From positions 10,284,810 through 10,348,809 of the forward strand of contig NC_092051.1 of the NCBI RefSeq assembly GCF_003086295.3: 64,000 bases of DNA. The letters are read 5' to 3'. Shown here one piece after another: positions 1 through 11,593 of this stretch (within the stretch, counting starts at the first letter, position 1; each line of letters starts with the position of its first letter). The notes beneath the pieces were generated by a model. It saw only the letters and a program-made list of their open reading frames with translations. It ran no database searches and was not told the origin of the DNA. This stretch comes from Arachis hypogaea (Eukaryota > Streptophyta > Magnoliopsida > Fabales > Fabaceae). Made by a program: the position numbers and the translations under genes.

Positions 1-1304
1 AGAAATAGAAGAATAAAATAGAATCAGAAACAAAACAGAAACAGAAAAATAATAGAATCAATACCCAAGATGGAATCAATACCCAATATGAAATCAGAGT
101 CAACAACAACAGTATGATTAACAAAATCAGAATTGAAATAGAAGCAGAATAATTAGAAACTGAAGCAGAATAATCAAGTTAATCTGAAACAAAATTGGAA
201 CCCAGCGGCGTGAAGCAACGACGAGCAACGAGGAGTAGCGGCGAGCTAGCGAGGAAGAAGAGTAGTGACGAGGACACGAAGCAGCGGAGGAGCTTCAGCG
301 ACGGCATTGAGCTCAACAATGTAATCATATTTAATATTTATGCTTAGCTTAGGATCCAAATTCTTTTTTATGTATCTATCTCCACACTCTTGGCTTTACA
401 ATGTAATCATAAATAAACACAAGCAGGAGCTCTTCTTTCTCAGAAGGAAAAGAAAGTAAAAACTCTCAAAAAAGTTGCGAGTATTTAACGTAGCGTTTAT
501 TAATAGAAAGTAGTAACGTTTATTAGTGCATCTTGGTTCGCTTCTCATAATACATTTGGAATCTGTAAAACAAGGACCTTATATGTGAAGGGTATCGCAC
601 CAAAGTTGGATCTAAGGATTATGGGAAGGTCTTCATTTTTTTTTTTTTTTTACTTTCAATGTCTACAATATAAAAAGTTTATATTTGTTTATGATGTAAA
701 AATATTGATACTAACTTTACAGGTTAACAAGAGAACCCCTTCTTCTCTATAGACAACTGACAGAGTGACAGTAATAAAAAGAGCTCAAAGTGAATCTAAA
801 CAATCTAAAAAAAAGATTAATTTGATTTGATTTTATCTTTTAAGATAAATTTTTAATAACTGATCTATCAATTTCAGTGTGAAAAATGTGTAATTTATTT
901 TGTTCCTAATTTTTTAACAAAAACCAAAGGTGATATTTCAGTGGATACTTTATTCTCTTTCATCATATTTTTGAAAAATTTTAAACATTAGTTATCAATT
1001 ATTCATACTTTGTTTATGGTAGAAATGGCAGCACATGTTAATATTGGTATAATCAGCCTTGTCCTTTCTTGATCTCTTAGATGTATTTTTTCTCTTTAGT
1101 TTCTTGAAACATGATATGCAAAACTTCTTTTGACTTGCTTTATTAATTTGAATTTGGTAGAAGTTATGAACTTATGATACCAGCAATTCTAATTACCCAA
1201 GGTTATGGTTTAAAAAGTGCAGTTAGAAATAAGTGATTCTCTTCTATATATCATTTGGATACTGATAGTAATTGATAGGACATTAATGCCGTTGATACCT
1301 CAAG
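1..1304. other. Non-coding leader of the window, no gene seen
   Basis: No coding region is supported here. Positions 1-180 are an A-rich, GAA/CAGAA-type purine tract, and about 200-310 is a short GC-rich patch. Positions 413-609 belong to a dispersed block described separately. The remainder is AT-rich and unremarkable. Confidence 0.6.
413..609 (+). repeat. Dispersed block, copy 1 of 3
   Basis: This segment, starting with ATAAACACAAGC and ending near GTATCGCACCAAAGTTG, recurs at about 48577-48772 and, truncated at its right end, at about 28446-28573. The copies differ by scattered substitutions and small indels. No coding capacity or termini were recognised. It may be the edge of a larger duplicated unit, because the copies near 28.4 kb and 48.6 kb follow the same AT-rich block. 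Confidence 0.75.
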
Positions 1305-1858
1305 TAGGGCTGGAAGTGAGCCGAGCTGAGCCGAGCTAGACTAAGCTCAAGCTCGGCTCACGAAAATTGAGCTTGGCTCATGGTTCGGCTCATTAACAAT
1401 CGAGCTTATTTCTTAAGCTCAAGCTCGGCTCACCAAAAGCTTACGAGCTGGCTCAAGCTCACGAGCTGGCTCAAATAAGAGAAACATAGATACATAATCT
1501 ATAATTTTATATCAATAAATTATAACTTATATACTTTAAAAAATATTTGAAAAGATCAATTTTATATATTGTTTATCTATCAATAAATTATAATTTTTTT
1601 ATTTATGTCCTATATTAAAATTATATGTAAAAAATAAATATAAATATTAAATAATTAAGATTGTTATAATATATATAATCGAGCCAGCTCACGAACTAAT
1701 GAGCTGAGCTTATCCAAACTCAAGCTCGGCTCATTTAATTTATGAGCTCAATTGCAGGCTCAAGCTTGGCTCACCAGCTCACGAGCTTAGCTTATCGAGC
1801 TGTTAACGAGTCGAGCTCGAACTGGCTCATGAGCTGGCTTGACTCACTTCCAGCCCTA
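1305..1858. mobile_element. hAT-type MITE with GAGCTC-rich ends
   Basis: The element begins TAGGGCTGGAAGTGAG and ends with the reverse complement CTCACTTCCAGCCCTA. It is flanked by a perfect 8-bp direct repeat, ACCTCAAG, at 1297-1304 and 1859-1866, as expected of hAT insertions. Both subterminal regions (about 1310-1465 and 1680-1850) are dense in AGCTCGGCTCA-like words in opposite orientation, so they can pair over much of their length. The central 200 bp is AT-rich. It has no transposase, so it is non-autonomous. Confidence 0.85.
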
Positions 1859-2016
1859 ACCTCAAGTTACTTTCAACTTATATTAATTTTTCAAGTTAGT
1901 TTTGTACTACTCTGCCTTCATACTTTCATTGGCTATGCTTTTAGCATCATATTGTTGTTCCATTTACATTACTCGATATGCTAACCTTAACTAACTATAT
2001 ATCTATCTATTATATA

Positions 2017-3523
2017 TCTCTAGTTTTAAAACTAAAATATGCCACATGTCACTTTTTTATTACAATTGGAATAAAATTTTTCGCTCCAAAATTAAAGAAT
2101 TCTCTTCTCATCCTTACTAATTTTACAACCAAAATATTCACTCTCTCATTGTAATTAAAATTAAATTTTTTCCTCCAAAATTAAAGAAATCTTCCATTCT
2201 CCTTACTAATTTTACAACAAAAATGTGCCACATGTCACTCCCTCATTACAATTAAAATCAAATCTTTTTTTCCAAAATTAAAGAGTTCTCCTCTCCTCCC
2301 TCTTTCTTTCTCTAGTTCTCTCATTCCTTCAACCACTCTATCTATTTTATATATCATTATCAATATCAATATCAATGACTAATTACTAATTTGACAATCA
2401 AAATGTGCAACATGATATTTTTTAATTGTATTAAAATTAAAATTGAAATATTAAAATTGAAATTGAAATATACCTATATTATGTATCATATATTACCATC
2501 TAATTTAATAATCAAATGTGTCACATGACACTCTCTTATTAAAATTGAGAGAAAATATTTTTTTTCAAAATTAATAAACTCTTTTTCTAAATTCTCTCAT
2601 CTACCTCTCTCCATTTTTCTATTTTTCTCTACTATTTTTACTCTCTATATAATTTATATTTTATATTAGTAATTTGACAAATTAAAATATGTCATCCGAT
2701 ACTTTTTTACAATTAAAATAAATTTTTTTCTTCCAAAATTAACAAAGTCATATACTCACTCTCATTCTTCATCTTTATCTTTCTCTCTCTTTTCTCTCAT
2801 TCTCTATTTTTTCTATCTTTCGCTTTTACAAAAAACAAAATTAATAAAATGATATAATTTAAATAAAAAATATTATTATTATTGTTGTTATTATATACAT
2901 AATTTTTTAGTTTTTTATTTAGTTTTAAATTTTTACCGCTTATATTTCTAATATATATTTTCATTTTTCTTTTTTCAAATATTTATTTACATATAATTTG
3001 AAGAGAATACTAATGTTATAATTAAAAGTTAGAATCAAGATTCAATTGTTTTAAAATAATTAATTATGAGTTAATTTTATAACTATTAGTATAATTTTTT
3101 TGTGCTAATATCTAATTATATTTTTATATACATAGAGAGAAAAAATATTATTTTCAAATAACAAGTATAAAAATTAATTATTTTTATTTGTGTAACAGAC
3201 TTAATAGTTAACACTTAATTAAATATAAAAGTACACACTTTAAATTGTTTTAAATTTTACATAACAAATGTTAAAATTAATTATTAATAAAAAATTAGAT
3301 TTTTTATATAAAAATAATAACTAAAAATCTTATTATTTAATTTTTTATCTACAGATATTTTAGTCTTTTTCACTAGAGACTTTTGTCAATGTATAACTTT
3401 TTTTGTAAAAGTAATTTAATTTTATAAATTTTTTTATATCCTGCATAATTTATGCTGAACAAAGTCAACCTTAATTTTAAAAAATTTATATTTCCGTAAT
3501 ATTATTATGGATAAAAATACTAG
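2017..3523 (+). mobile_element. Helitron-like non-autonomous element
   Basis: The proposed 5' end is TCTCTAG after an A (2016); a second TC at 2002 is an alternative. The 3' end shows the Helitron signature: a hairpin at 3494-3510 (CCGTAAT, loop ATT, ATTATGG, with one G:T pair), nine bases, then CTAG at 3520-3523 followed by T. There is no target duplication, as expected. The interior is AT-rich, with degenerate tandem units carrying GCCACATGTCAC, and has no RepHel coding. Evidence is structural only; the 5' end is the weak point. Confidence 0.5.
2035..2780 (+). repeat. Degenerate tandem repeat inside the Helitron-like element
   Basis: A unit with the pattern tGTGCCACATGTCACTC, then a stretch rich in ATTACAATTAAAAT, then CTCCAAAATTAAAGAA and a CT-rich tail recurs about six times (near 2040, 2125, 2222, 2400, 2513 and 2685). 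Spacing and sequence are irregular, so it is an old array. It is non-coding. Confidence 0.6.
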
Positions 3524-5422
3524 TTGTTTTCAATTCCCAGCACATACCACACAACGTAAAAGGTCCAAGTATTGCTGCATTTTGGCTGCTAACCTTTTTT
3601 CAGATTACGGGTGGATTTACTTATGAAGATGAAGTAAAGTAGAAAATATGGTGACAATACAAAGCTACTTGTTTATATTCTTTTTGTTGTTAAAGGGGTT
3701 GCTGGATTTAGTTACTACAAAAGTATAAGCAGTGGCTTACGGCTGATATTGATAATATTGATCTATACACATTTTGTGGATATGGATGTGTCTTATGATA
3801 GATTTGATTAATTGAGATGATGGACAAAAATCATCTATCTCAGTGTATGTATGTTACTGTTTTATGGAATAGTAGCAACTTTTTAGAATTGAATTGAATT
3901 TGCAATTGTTTTGAGAGAATGTTATTTGTAATATTGGCACAAAATTGTTTGCTGGCTATGTTTTATAGGCCTATAGTGCAATTTATTTAATCATCATATT
4001 CTATAGTTTGAATATAGGCCTGTAGTGTTATAGTTTTCAAATAATAATGCACTATTTTAGTTTAATTTTGGTGTGTTTATGAAACTATAGATAAACTATA
4101 AGTAGAACCGAATGTAGGGTGAAAAAGATCCGCAGAAGAGAGACGAGCTAATTCTATCCCATCAACATTTCTATGATATGTATTACACGTTTAGCTAAAA
4201 TCAATTTATTAATTACAATATTACATTTAATATTGCTTAATATTTTTTTTATAGTATAATATTTAAATGGAAAGGAAAACTGAGTCATGAAAGAGAATTT
4301 CATTTTGTTGGATCTACTAAGTAACAAGACTTTAGACAAATAATATATTTTTGTAAAGCATGTAATATATATATATATTGATTTTTTTATTCTTCATGTA
4401 TTGGTATCACTTTTTCATTTGCAATACGAATGCAATTTATATTACGCACTTCACTTTTCATTGCATGATTATGATATGTATTTAATATGTCTTTTTTTTC
4501 TTAATTTGCCGAATTTAGAAATGATATTGAGTACGTATGTGCTTATTCAAGTTTTTTAGTAGTTAACAATTTACATTTTTAATCTTTCATTAATGAATTA
4601 GTTTTTTTATTATAACTATAAACTTCTCATTTTACAAACCAATTATTTAAGGAGTTTTTTTTTTAATCTTTTAACGAGTCATTTATATATTACTTCATGC
4701 ACACGAGTTCATTCGATAATAATTTTTTTAAATTTTGTTTTGTATTTTTTTATTTTTTAAAATATTTATTCAAATATTGCTAAAAAAAATTATATTTAAT
4801 AGATAAGTCATTTTTTAAATATGAATTTTTTTTATAACTTACAAAAAATATAATATTTATAAATTTTTTTATATTTTTAAATCATTTAAATATTATTTTT
4901 AATATATTTATTCAAATATTGCTACAAAAATTTATATTTATAGATAAGTCATTTTTTAAATATAATTTTTTTTATATTCAAATATTACTGATTATAGTAC
5001 AATGTATAAATTTAAAAAATATTTTTTTATTATTAAAATTTAATAATTTTATGAATGATTATATTTTTTAAAAAGTAAAAAAAAATAGAGCTTTGATTTT
5101 TTTTTTACATTTTTTAAATTATTTATTTAAATATTATCAAAAAATTTATATTTAATAGATAACTCATTTGTTAAATATAAATTTTTTTTATTATTTAAAA
5201 AATATAATATTTATGAATTGTTTTTGTTATATTTTTAAATTATTTAAAAACTGTTTTGTTAATAATATTTTTAAAAATATATTTTAAAGTAAAATTATTA
5301 ACATCATATTATATTTTTTTTAATTCAATTAATATTTTTTATATGATATGATATTATTTTTTTTAATAATTTATTTTGGTATAAGAATAAAAGCTAAATT
5401 TTTTTTTTTATTTGAATTCTAG
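3524..5422. other. AT-rich intergenic sequence, no gene seen
   Basis: No coding region is supported. From about 4560 to 5400 the sequence is extremely A/T-rich, with repeated phrases such as ATATTTATTCAAATATTGCTA and TTTAATAGATAAGTCATTTTTTAAATAT that recur at roughly 100-300 bp intervals, suggesting an old degenerate tandem repeat. A putative splice acceptor (TTCTAG) sits at its right edge, directly before the first candidate potassium-channel exon. Confidence 0.5.
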
Positions 5423-8400
5423 GATCAATCTGATCAAGTAGCTGGTTCATCTGATTCCTCTTATCGGACGGCTATCCCATATCAGCAACCGGTATGTTAA
5501 AATTTTTTAGAATGTTAGAACGGATGAGTTTAATGTCTTGCTTTCATAATGTTCGGTACCTTCCTTTTCTCTCTTTCAGGTGTTCATAGAAAAAATAATA
5601 CAAAATATTTTGTTTAGTACTGTTTTTGGTAATAATGCGGGCCAGAAGCCCAGGATATAGGGCTGAGTAAACTAACTTGGGCTCTGGAGGTTACAGGGTC
5701 AGCCTGTATCTCAACCCGTTAAGTATCATAGGAATTTGTATAAACAATCATTTTTCATATTTTCATGACCATAAAAACAATAAACTTCATCATTTATATT
5801 GCGTGTATGTTAATTAGAAGCATTACTTTTATTTTATTTATTCGGATGCTTATCCAAGAAATACAAAACAAGGATCTTGGTGGGAAGTTTGAACACTGGA
5901 ATCCTCTTATTTAGTTCTGATTTAGTTCCTGATTTGTTGATTCTTCTAACTACAGTCGCAAAATACACATAGGACTTTTAGAACTTAGACCACCCTGCAA
6001 ACTTTTTTCATATTAAATATGCAAGTGAGTTTTTTTTTTCTTCTAAAACATACATATAGGAGGAGTACTTTAACAATAAAAAATCTGTTGTTAATACCTC
6101 TTCGGTTGAAATCTGCCTCATGAGATAACTATTATGAAGTGTATTTAATTAATCTAAGTTCAAAATATAAAAGTGATTTGATTTATATAAGTTAGTCAAA
6201 TTATATATTATATCTTTATATTATTTTTTTAGGAAACAATAAGAAAAATGAACAACCTATTCTGCATCTGATAACATTCTTTGACAAGAAACGCTTAAAT
6301 TCATCATTCAACTATCCAAATGGATAGAAAAATTTAATAATTAACAATAGTAGTAGTACTAATAAGTAATAATGACAACAATAACAAAAAATAAATAAAG
6401 TATCAATTGAAAAATATTACAAATAATTGCCATAAAAAATTTATACTCATTTATCACATTCAACTTACATCCAAGCTAAGAGTAACACATAACCTTACTA
6501 CTGTTATGAGCCCCCTCAGCTATATATATATAGATTCAGCATAATGCTATTCTTGCCCCCACTGAGTACTGAATAATTTTTAGTGTTATACCTTATTTGC
6601 TCCCACTACTTAATTAATTTTGACCCCACCCCTCCAAATCCCTAACCCTTTTCTTTCTCCCCCTTTTCCAATTTTCTTCCCCTGCTCCAGCCTCTGCCCT
6701 CCAGAGCTACTGCCGCCAGTGCCACTACTCCGCGTCTCCGCCGGTGTCACTGGCTCACTGCCGCTGATGGTGTTGTGCCACTGTCCCCCGTTCAGCGTTT
6801 CTTTCGCATGGCTCCGTGACTGTATATAAATCTCCTTGCATTGCCTTCTTCATCTGCATGGCTCAGCTTCTGAATCTGCCTTCTTCTTCCGCGTCACTGG
6901 TTGTGTGCCTGAGTGGTTCTGCCGTGCCTTCGGTATCTGGTTCTACCTTCTTCTTCAGCGTTTCACCGCCTCACTGGTTATCTGGTACTCGCTCTGGTCC
7001 TGCTTTCTTCTTCTGCGTTCCTCTTTTGCGTTCCTCTTCAGGAACTTCAGCTCTTCTAGTTCTGTCTTCTTCTTCTGCGATCCGTCCCTCGGTCCCTGCT
7101 CTTCAGTCTTCAGCCTTTCGCCTTCGTCTTGCAATCCTGCTGCGCTGGGTTTGGGCGCCGCACCGCTGATGTGTTCTGCCTCCTCCCCTCTTAGATTTAG
7201 CAGTTCAGCCCAGTGAAGCAATTGAATAAAGCAATACTAAAATTTTGAAATACTGAAAGCCTACCTCCTTGGACTCTTGTCTCTTGGTACATTCATTTAT
7301 GATTTACTGAAAGCCTGAAATACTGAAATACTGAATGTCTGAATCACTGATCTGCCTGCTTCATTGCTTATTTGTTTCATTGTTTAATAATTGCTTTAGT
7401 TAGTTTGTTAATTTGGTTTTATTAATCTGTTTGTTAATTATTTTGTATATTAACTTATTTTAAATTAGTAATTTAGGATATTATTATTGGTTGTGGTTGA
7501 AAATTAATTTAAATGAGATATGCTTGTCATTTTTGTATTTATTATTTTATACTGCACTTTTAAATTTGTGTAGAATTGTAAATTATTTGTCTTAATTAAT
7601 TAACTTAGTTTTATAATTTTACCCTATTAGTAATGAAAAAATATTTTAAGTTAATTTTAATTTGTTATTGCTTTCCTGTATTTTAAGTTAATTAGTTTGG
7701 TTATATTTATTTGGAAGTACCAAAAATATGAATAAGAACTAAAATTATTATATTTTTTGTTTCATTTGATTTCAGCATCGAGTAGTTGATTTATCTTATT
7801 TATTTCCCTTATCTTATTTATTTCCCGAGATAAATCGCTTTCCCCAGACCAATATCTCAACTTCTCTAGAGGTGTGTTAATCTTTTGTAATATATTATAA
7901 TTTCATAAATATTATAGTATAGATAAATATAAATTTACCAAATGATAAGAAATGATATCATGTTCTGTTAACACTTTAAGAATGTTAGACCTAATTAATT
8001 TAGAATTTGATTCACCGATTTTTTAATCGAACTGGTCGATCCGGTATAATTTTAATAACTATGTTCTAAGGAATATTAGGTTTTTTCCCTTTTTAAATAC
8101 TAAGGAATATTAGGTTTTTATTTTCAATTTTAGTTTTACTTTGTTTTTGCTTTTCTAAGTCATGTTCTTTGAAAATTCTAATGTTTTCAATTTTATCCTT
8201 AACGTTTTTAATTTGTGTCAAAATTACCTAGATGTTATCTTGACGTAAACTGTTAAGGATAAAATTAAAAATTTTTAATGATAGTTTTGACACAAATCGA
8301 AAATATTAGAGGCAAAATTGAATGAATCAAAAATGCTAGATATAAAATTGAATAAAATTTTAGGTTTTGAGTATTTTTTTTAAAAGATTGTAAATATTAG

Positions 8401-8656
8401 AGACAAAAAATATATTTTATCCTTAAAAATTAATGGTTCAAAATAAAAGATTAATAAACACATAGTTAAAATATTTTTTAGATATAATTAAGATATGACT
8501 CTTTTTAACATTACTAATTACATATTTCTAATTTATTTGTTATAAAAAATTATTATTTAATTACTAATTATTGTTAACTCTATTTGATTTCAGGGACATG
8601 ATACCAGTGACCCACGCTTATCTCCTAACCCTCCTTCTACCCCTCCTTCTACTAGG
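5423..8656 (+). other. Candidate upstream exons of the two-pore potassium channel gene
   Basis: Three short blocks are bounded by AG and GT and keep phase 0: 5423-5491 (23 codons, Ser/Gln/Asp-rich), 7776-7871 (32 codons) and 8594-8656 (21 codons, ending in a Pro/Ser/Thr run). Joined to the exon at 8826 they give one open frame with a polar N-terminal region, as expected for the cytosolic N-terminus of a plant TPK channel. None has a start codon in a good position, so a further 5' exon would be needed, and no TATA box or start was identified. The exon at 7776 contains a direct 18-bp duplication that repeats Ser-Tyr-Leu-Phe-Pro. This model is inference from splice signals and phase only. Confidence 0.35.
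6600..7220. other. CT-rich, GC-rich island in putative intron
   Basis: This stretch of about 620 bp stands out from its AT-rich surroundings. It is C/T-rich on the plus strand, with repeated CTTCTTCTTC and TCTGCGTTCC words. Open frames run through all plus frames and one minus frame, which reflects composition rather than coding: none shows a recognisable domain, and the plus-strand products are low-complexity Ser/Leu/Phe. No termini were found. It could be captured 5'-UTR-like DNA inside an old TE or an intronic repeat. Confidence 0.4.
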
Positions 8657-8975
8657 GTAAAAAAGAAATTAACTACTTTGTTACCTTTACTAGGTCTTTT
8701 ATTTTGTTTTTTGTTTGGGGTTTTAGTTTACATGATCGGGAAGTTTCATGATAATTCTAATAAGGGTAATTCTATAAAAAATTATTATTTAATTACTAAT
8801 TATTGTTTACTCTATTTAATTTCAGGAAGATGATAACAGTGACCCACCCTTATCTCCTAAAAAGAAATGTACTGTGTTACCTTTGGTATGGCTTTTAATT
8901 TGTTTTTCGTTTGGGGGTTTAGTTTACAAGTTCGGGAAGTTTAGGGATAAATCTAATAAGTGTAATTGTATAAAG
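8541..8975 (+). repeat. Tandem duplication spanning a splice acceptor and first membrane segment
   Basis: Two adjacent units of about 232 bp (8541-8772 and 8773 to about 8975) share intron tail, acceptor AG, the exon start reading ...Ser-Asp-Pro-x-Leu-Ser-Pro and the Lys-Lys-Lys plus hydrophobic TM1 coding sequence. The first unit continues in frame past its Ser/Pro run into a TM1-like segment, then runs into the copied intron and a stop. The second unit leads into the intact channel. The copies have diverged by many substitutions, so the event is not recent. Confidence 0.8.
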
Positions 8976-9503
8976 AAGTTTGTGGTAATTGTGGATGCCG
9001 TCTATTTCATAGTAGTTACTCTAAGCACAATAGGTTACGGGGATATTACCCCTATTTCTGAAGCTGGTAAAGTTCTTACTATGATTTTAGCTCTTTTCTG
9101 TCCTGTGGTTTCCGCTATTCTTGAAGGCTACCTGAAATGCCTTCTTAGAAAATTAGAAAAGTGCTTAGTTAAAAAATTAGAAGGAGGCATGTTAGATTGT
9201 TTGGTAGTTAACCATAAAATAGTTTATTGTTTAAAATTTTTCTTAGCACTTCTTGCTGGCCCGTTTGTCTTTGGCATCGGAGCATTCATAGTTCATCGTT
9301 CAGAGGGAATGAGTTGGTTAGATAGTTTTTACTTTTCTGTGATTTCCATAACAACAGTTGGTTATGGGGATTACTCTTTTAGAACAACAATAGGAAAGTG
9401 TGTTACATGTATTTGGTTTTTATTTAGTTCTGTCATTTATAGTTTTGCAATTTCATTTCTGATAAGTTGTATTCTTATGCCAATTACTCCTCAAAACGAA
9501 TGA
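8826..9503 (+). CDS. Two-pore potassium channel (TPK/KCO family), 3' terminal exon
   Basis: This exon codes for about 225 residues, opening after a TTTCAG acceptor at 8821-8825 and ending in TGA at 9501-9503. Counting from the Leu-Pro-Leu-Val start of TM1 (8874), it has four hydrophobic segments (about 1-20, 66-84, 117-140 and 178-202). Between each pair lies a pore loop with the potassium filter: T-I-GYGD at about 52-57 and T-V-GYGD at 161-166. This 2x(TM-P-TM) plan defines plant TPK channels, which conduct potassium at the vacuolar or other membranes. Unlike most TPKs it ends nine residues after TM4 and lacks C-terminal EF-hands, so calcium gating through EF-hands is not expected. The loop between the two halves is Lys/Leu/Cys-rich. 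The start of the protein is unresolved. Family assignment is firm; subcellular location is inference. Confidence 0.85.
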   Translation, partial: EDDNSDPPLSPKKKCTVLPLVWLLICFSFGGLVYKFGKFRDKSNKCNCIKKFVVIVDAVYFIVVTLSTIGYGDITPISEAGKVLTMILALFCPVVSAILEGYLKCLLRKLEKCLVKKLEGGMLDCLVVNHKIVYCLKFFLALLAGPFVFGIGAFIVHRSEGMSWLDSFYFSVISITTVGYGDYSFRTTIGKCVTCIWFLFSSVIYSFAISFLISCILMPITPQNE

Positions 9504-9964
9504 ATTGTATTTTGTGAATAGTAAGATGACCATGAATGAACAGTTTTCTTTTCTATGTCTTTTTTCTTCTTTCTTCCTAGTATATTTATTCTAATTATAA
9601 AAAATTGGTAAAATTATAAAATGAGATATTAATTATTGTTTTATTTATAATTTTTATCACTTTATTATCATTTAAATGCCGGCTCCCCTTTACTTGTCCC
9701 TCTTTTGGAGGAAAAACTATACCAATACTAGGAGAACCTAGTAATCTAATTGGGACAATGGTTGTTAATATGTAAATAAAGGGGAGATTAGGTTGGCCTG
9801 AATCATCATGTGTTATGCCACAGTTGCAGGGATAAGCTCAATCTTTCTTAAATCAATCAAAGCATGATATGCACAGTAGATTATTTATTATTAGTCATTA
9901 GAAATATTGCTAATAATATTTGACAAGATGCTCCTAATTTCAAATCACTGATGAAGCCTACTAC
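9504..9964. other. Intergenic gap, nothing recognised
   Basis: This is the 3' flank of the potassium channel gene. No gene, RNA or TE terminus was recognised in it. The duplicated block A begins at about 9965. Confidence 0.5.
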
Positions 9965-11554
9965 TATGATCAGAACACCAGTTTTATAGTAAGAAGAGCA
10001 GATCCAGCAATTGAGGTTTCTCCTACTACCAAACACAACCACAATTCTCTTTTTAAATTACTTAAATACATAGCAATAGGTGAGGAAAGAAAGAAAAATC
10101 TTGAAACATTTGGAACCTTCAATCTCACGGAAAGTTAAGTTGATTAACAATCATGAAAGCTCCAAGGCAGTACATGAAAACCCTGAAAGGCTACTACATG
10201 AAAACCCTGAAGGCTGGCATCATACCAAACTAAAAAAGAAAATAAAAATAAGCTAAACAAAAGTACCCAAAGACCAAAATTGAATCTTTTTTTAATCACC
10301 TACTGAATACTGTCCATGGGTTTTCCTTTTCTTGTTTCGGTTTTGATTACGATTCATTTGCCTCCGCTCAACCTCAATGATTCATCAAAGAGAACCCAAT
10401 CAACAATCTTCGTAGTTCATCTCTCCATGGCCCCAACAAAGCTGATTCAAATATCCTAAAGGAGATGGGGAGTTAGACACTTGATAGTAGGAATCAACAA
10501 AAGACATAAGTAGAAAAATCTATCATGAATCCCACATTCAATTTGTTAAAAACTACCGTCAGTTACCTTTCAAGTTAACGAATGGAAGATCAAAGTAGGC
10601 TGAGACAAATGTGATGGGCACTAAATTGAAAAACTATTAATATTTGATTAACTGAAGCTCACTAACATGGTTCGGCTTTTTGAAAGCCCATGGAGGTTGA
10701 CCATAGCACCCTCATCTTATTCAAGCACACCTTACAAAGGGAGATATAAGGATTGGCAAATGGCAACAGAGATTTTTGTTGTTTGTTGATGTGGTAGGTG
10801 GAGATTTTGGTAGGGATTTTAGTCCACCCCTGAAAACTGTAGGTAGATATATTGATTAGGTTGTTAACCATAATTAATAACCCCGTTGTTGGGCCCAAAT
10901 TCCTCATGGGCGATAAATATTACAAGTTAAATATATGAATCCTAACTCTGTTACTGAAATTGCTATCTATCTATGATGTTACAAAATTTCTAATCTCTCT
11001 CTGACCTATATATATATATATGAATCCAAACTTCATAAATGACCAAGGATGAGATAAAAAAGATACCACGAAATATAAAAATTTGATTTTTTAAATATAA
11101 AAATATAAGATAAATTTTATTTTTATTATCAATATCTTTACTAGCATTTTGAATATTTTTAAACAAGGATAATAATTTATCCATAAACAAAAAACCAATT
11201 GCAACAAATCAATACATATTTCTTAACAACTTTTTTTATTATTTTACACCCATCTACGCGCATATTCCCTATTCTTTAGCTTCAGTAACCCTCAATTTTC
11301 TTTGTTAGCTTACATTCCTTTATCCAAATTACAACTACCCATTGCACCACGTCTTGGCATAACTGGTACTTCCTTGAAAATCCAAGCAACTCTATTTAAC
11401 CTGTTTTGGTGAGCCTCGGGTTAGTTTATATTATTTTTACTTGTTATAGTATTTAATTTTAGTTTAGGTTTGTTTATATTTTTTACTTGTTATGATATTT
11501 AATTTAATTTAATATATTTTGAATTTAATTAAAAGATTAATTTTATATTAGACT

Positions 11555-11593
<39 letters not shown>

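Noticed and set aside
1742..1984. 80-codon open frame at the right arm of the hAT MITE
   Set aside because: It runs across the MITE arm and into flanking AT-rich DNA and is explained by the repeat.
6816..7216. Protein genes in the CT-rich island
   Set aside because: Frames are open in parallel on both strands, the products are low-complexity, and there is no start context, domain or splice support.
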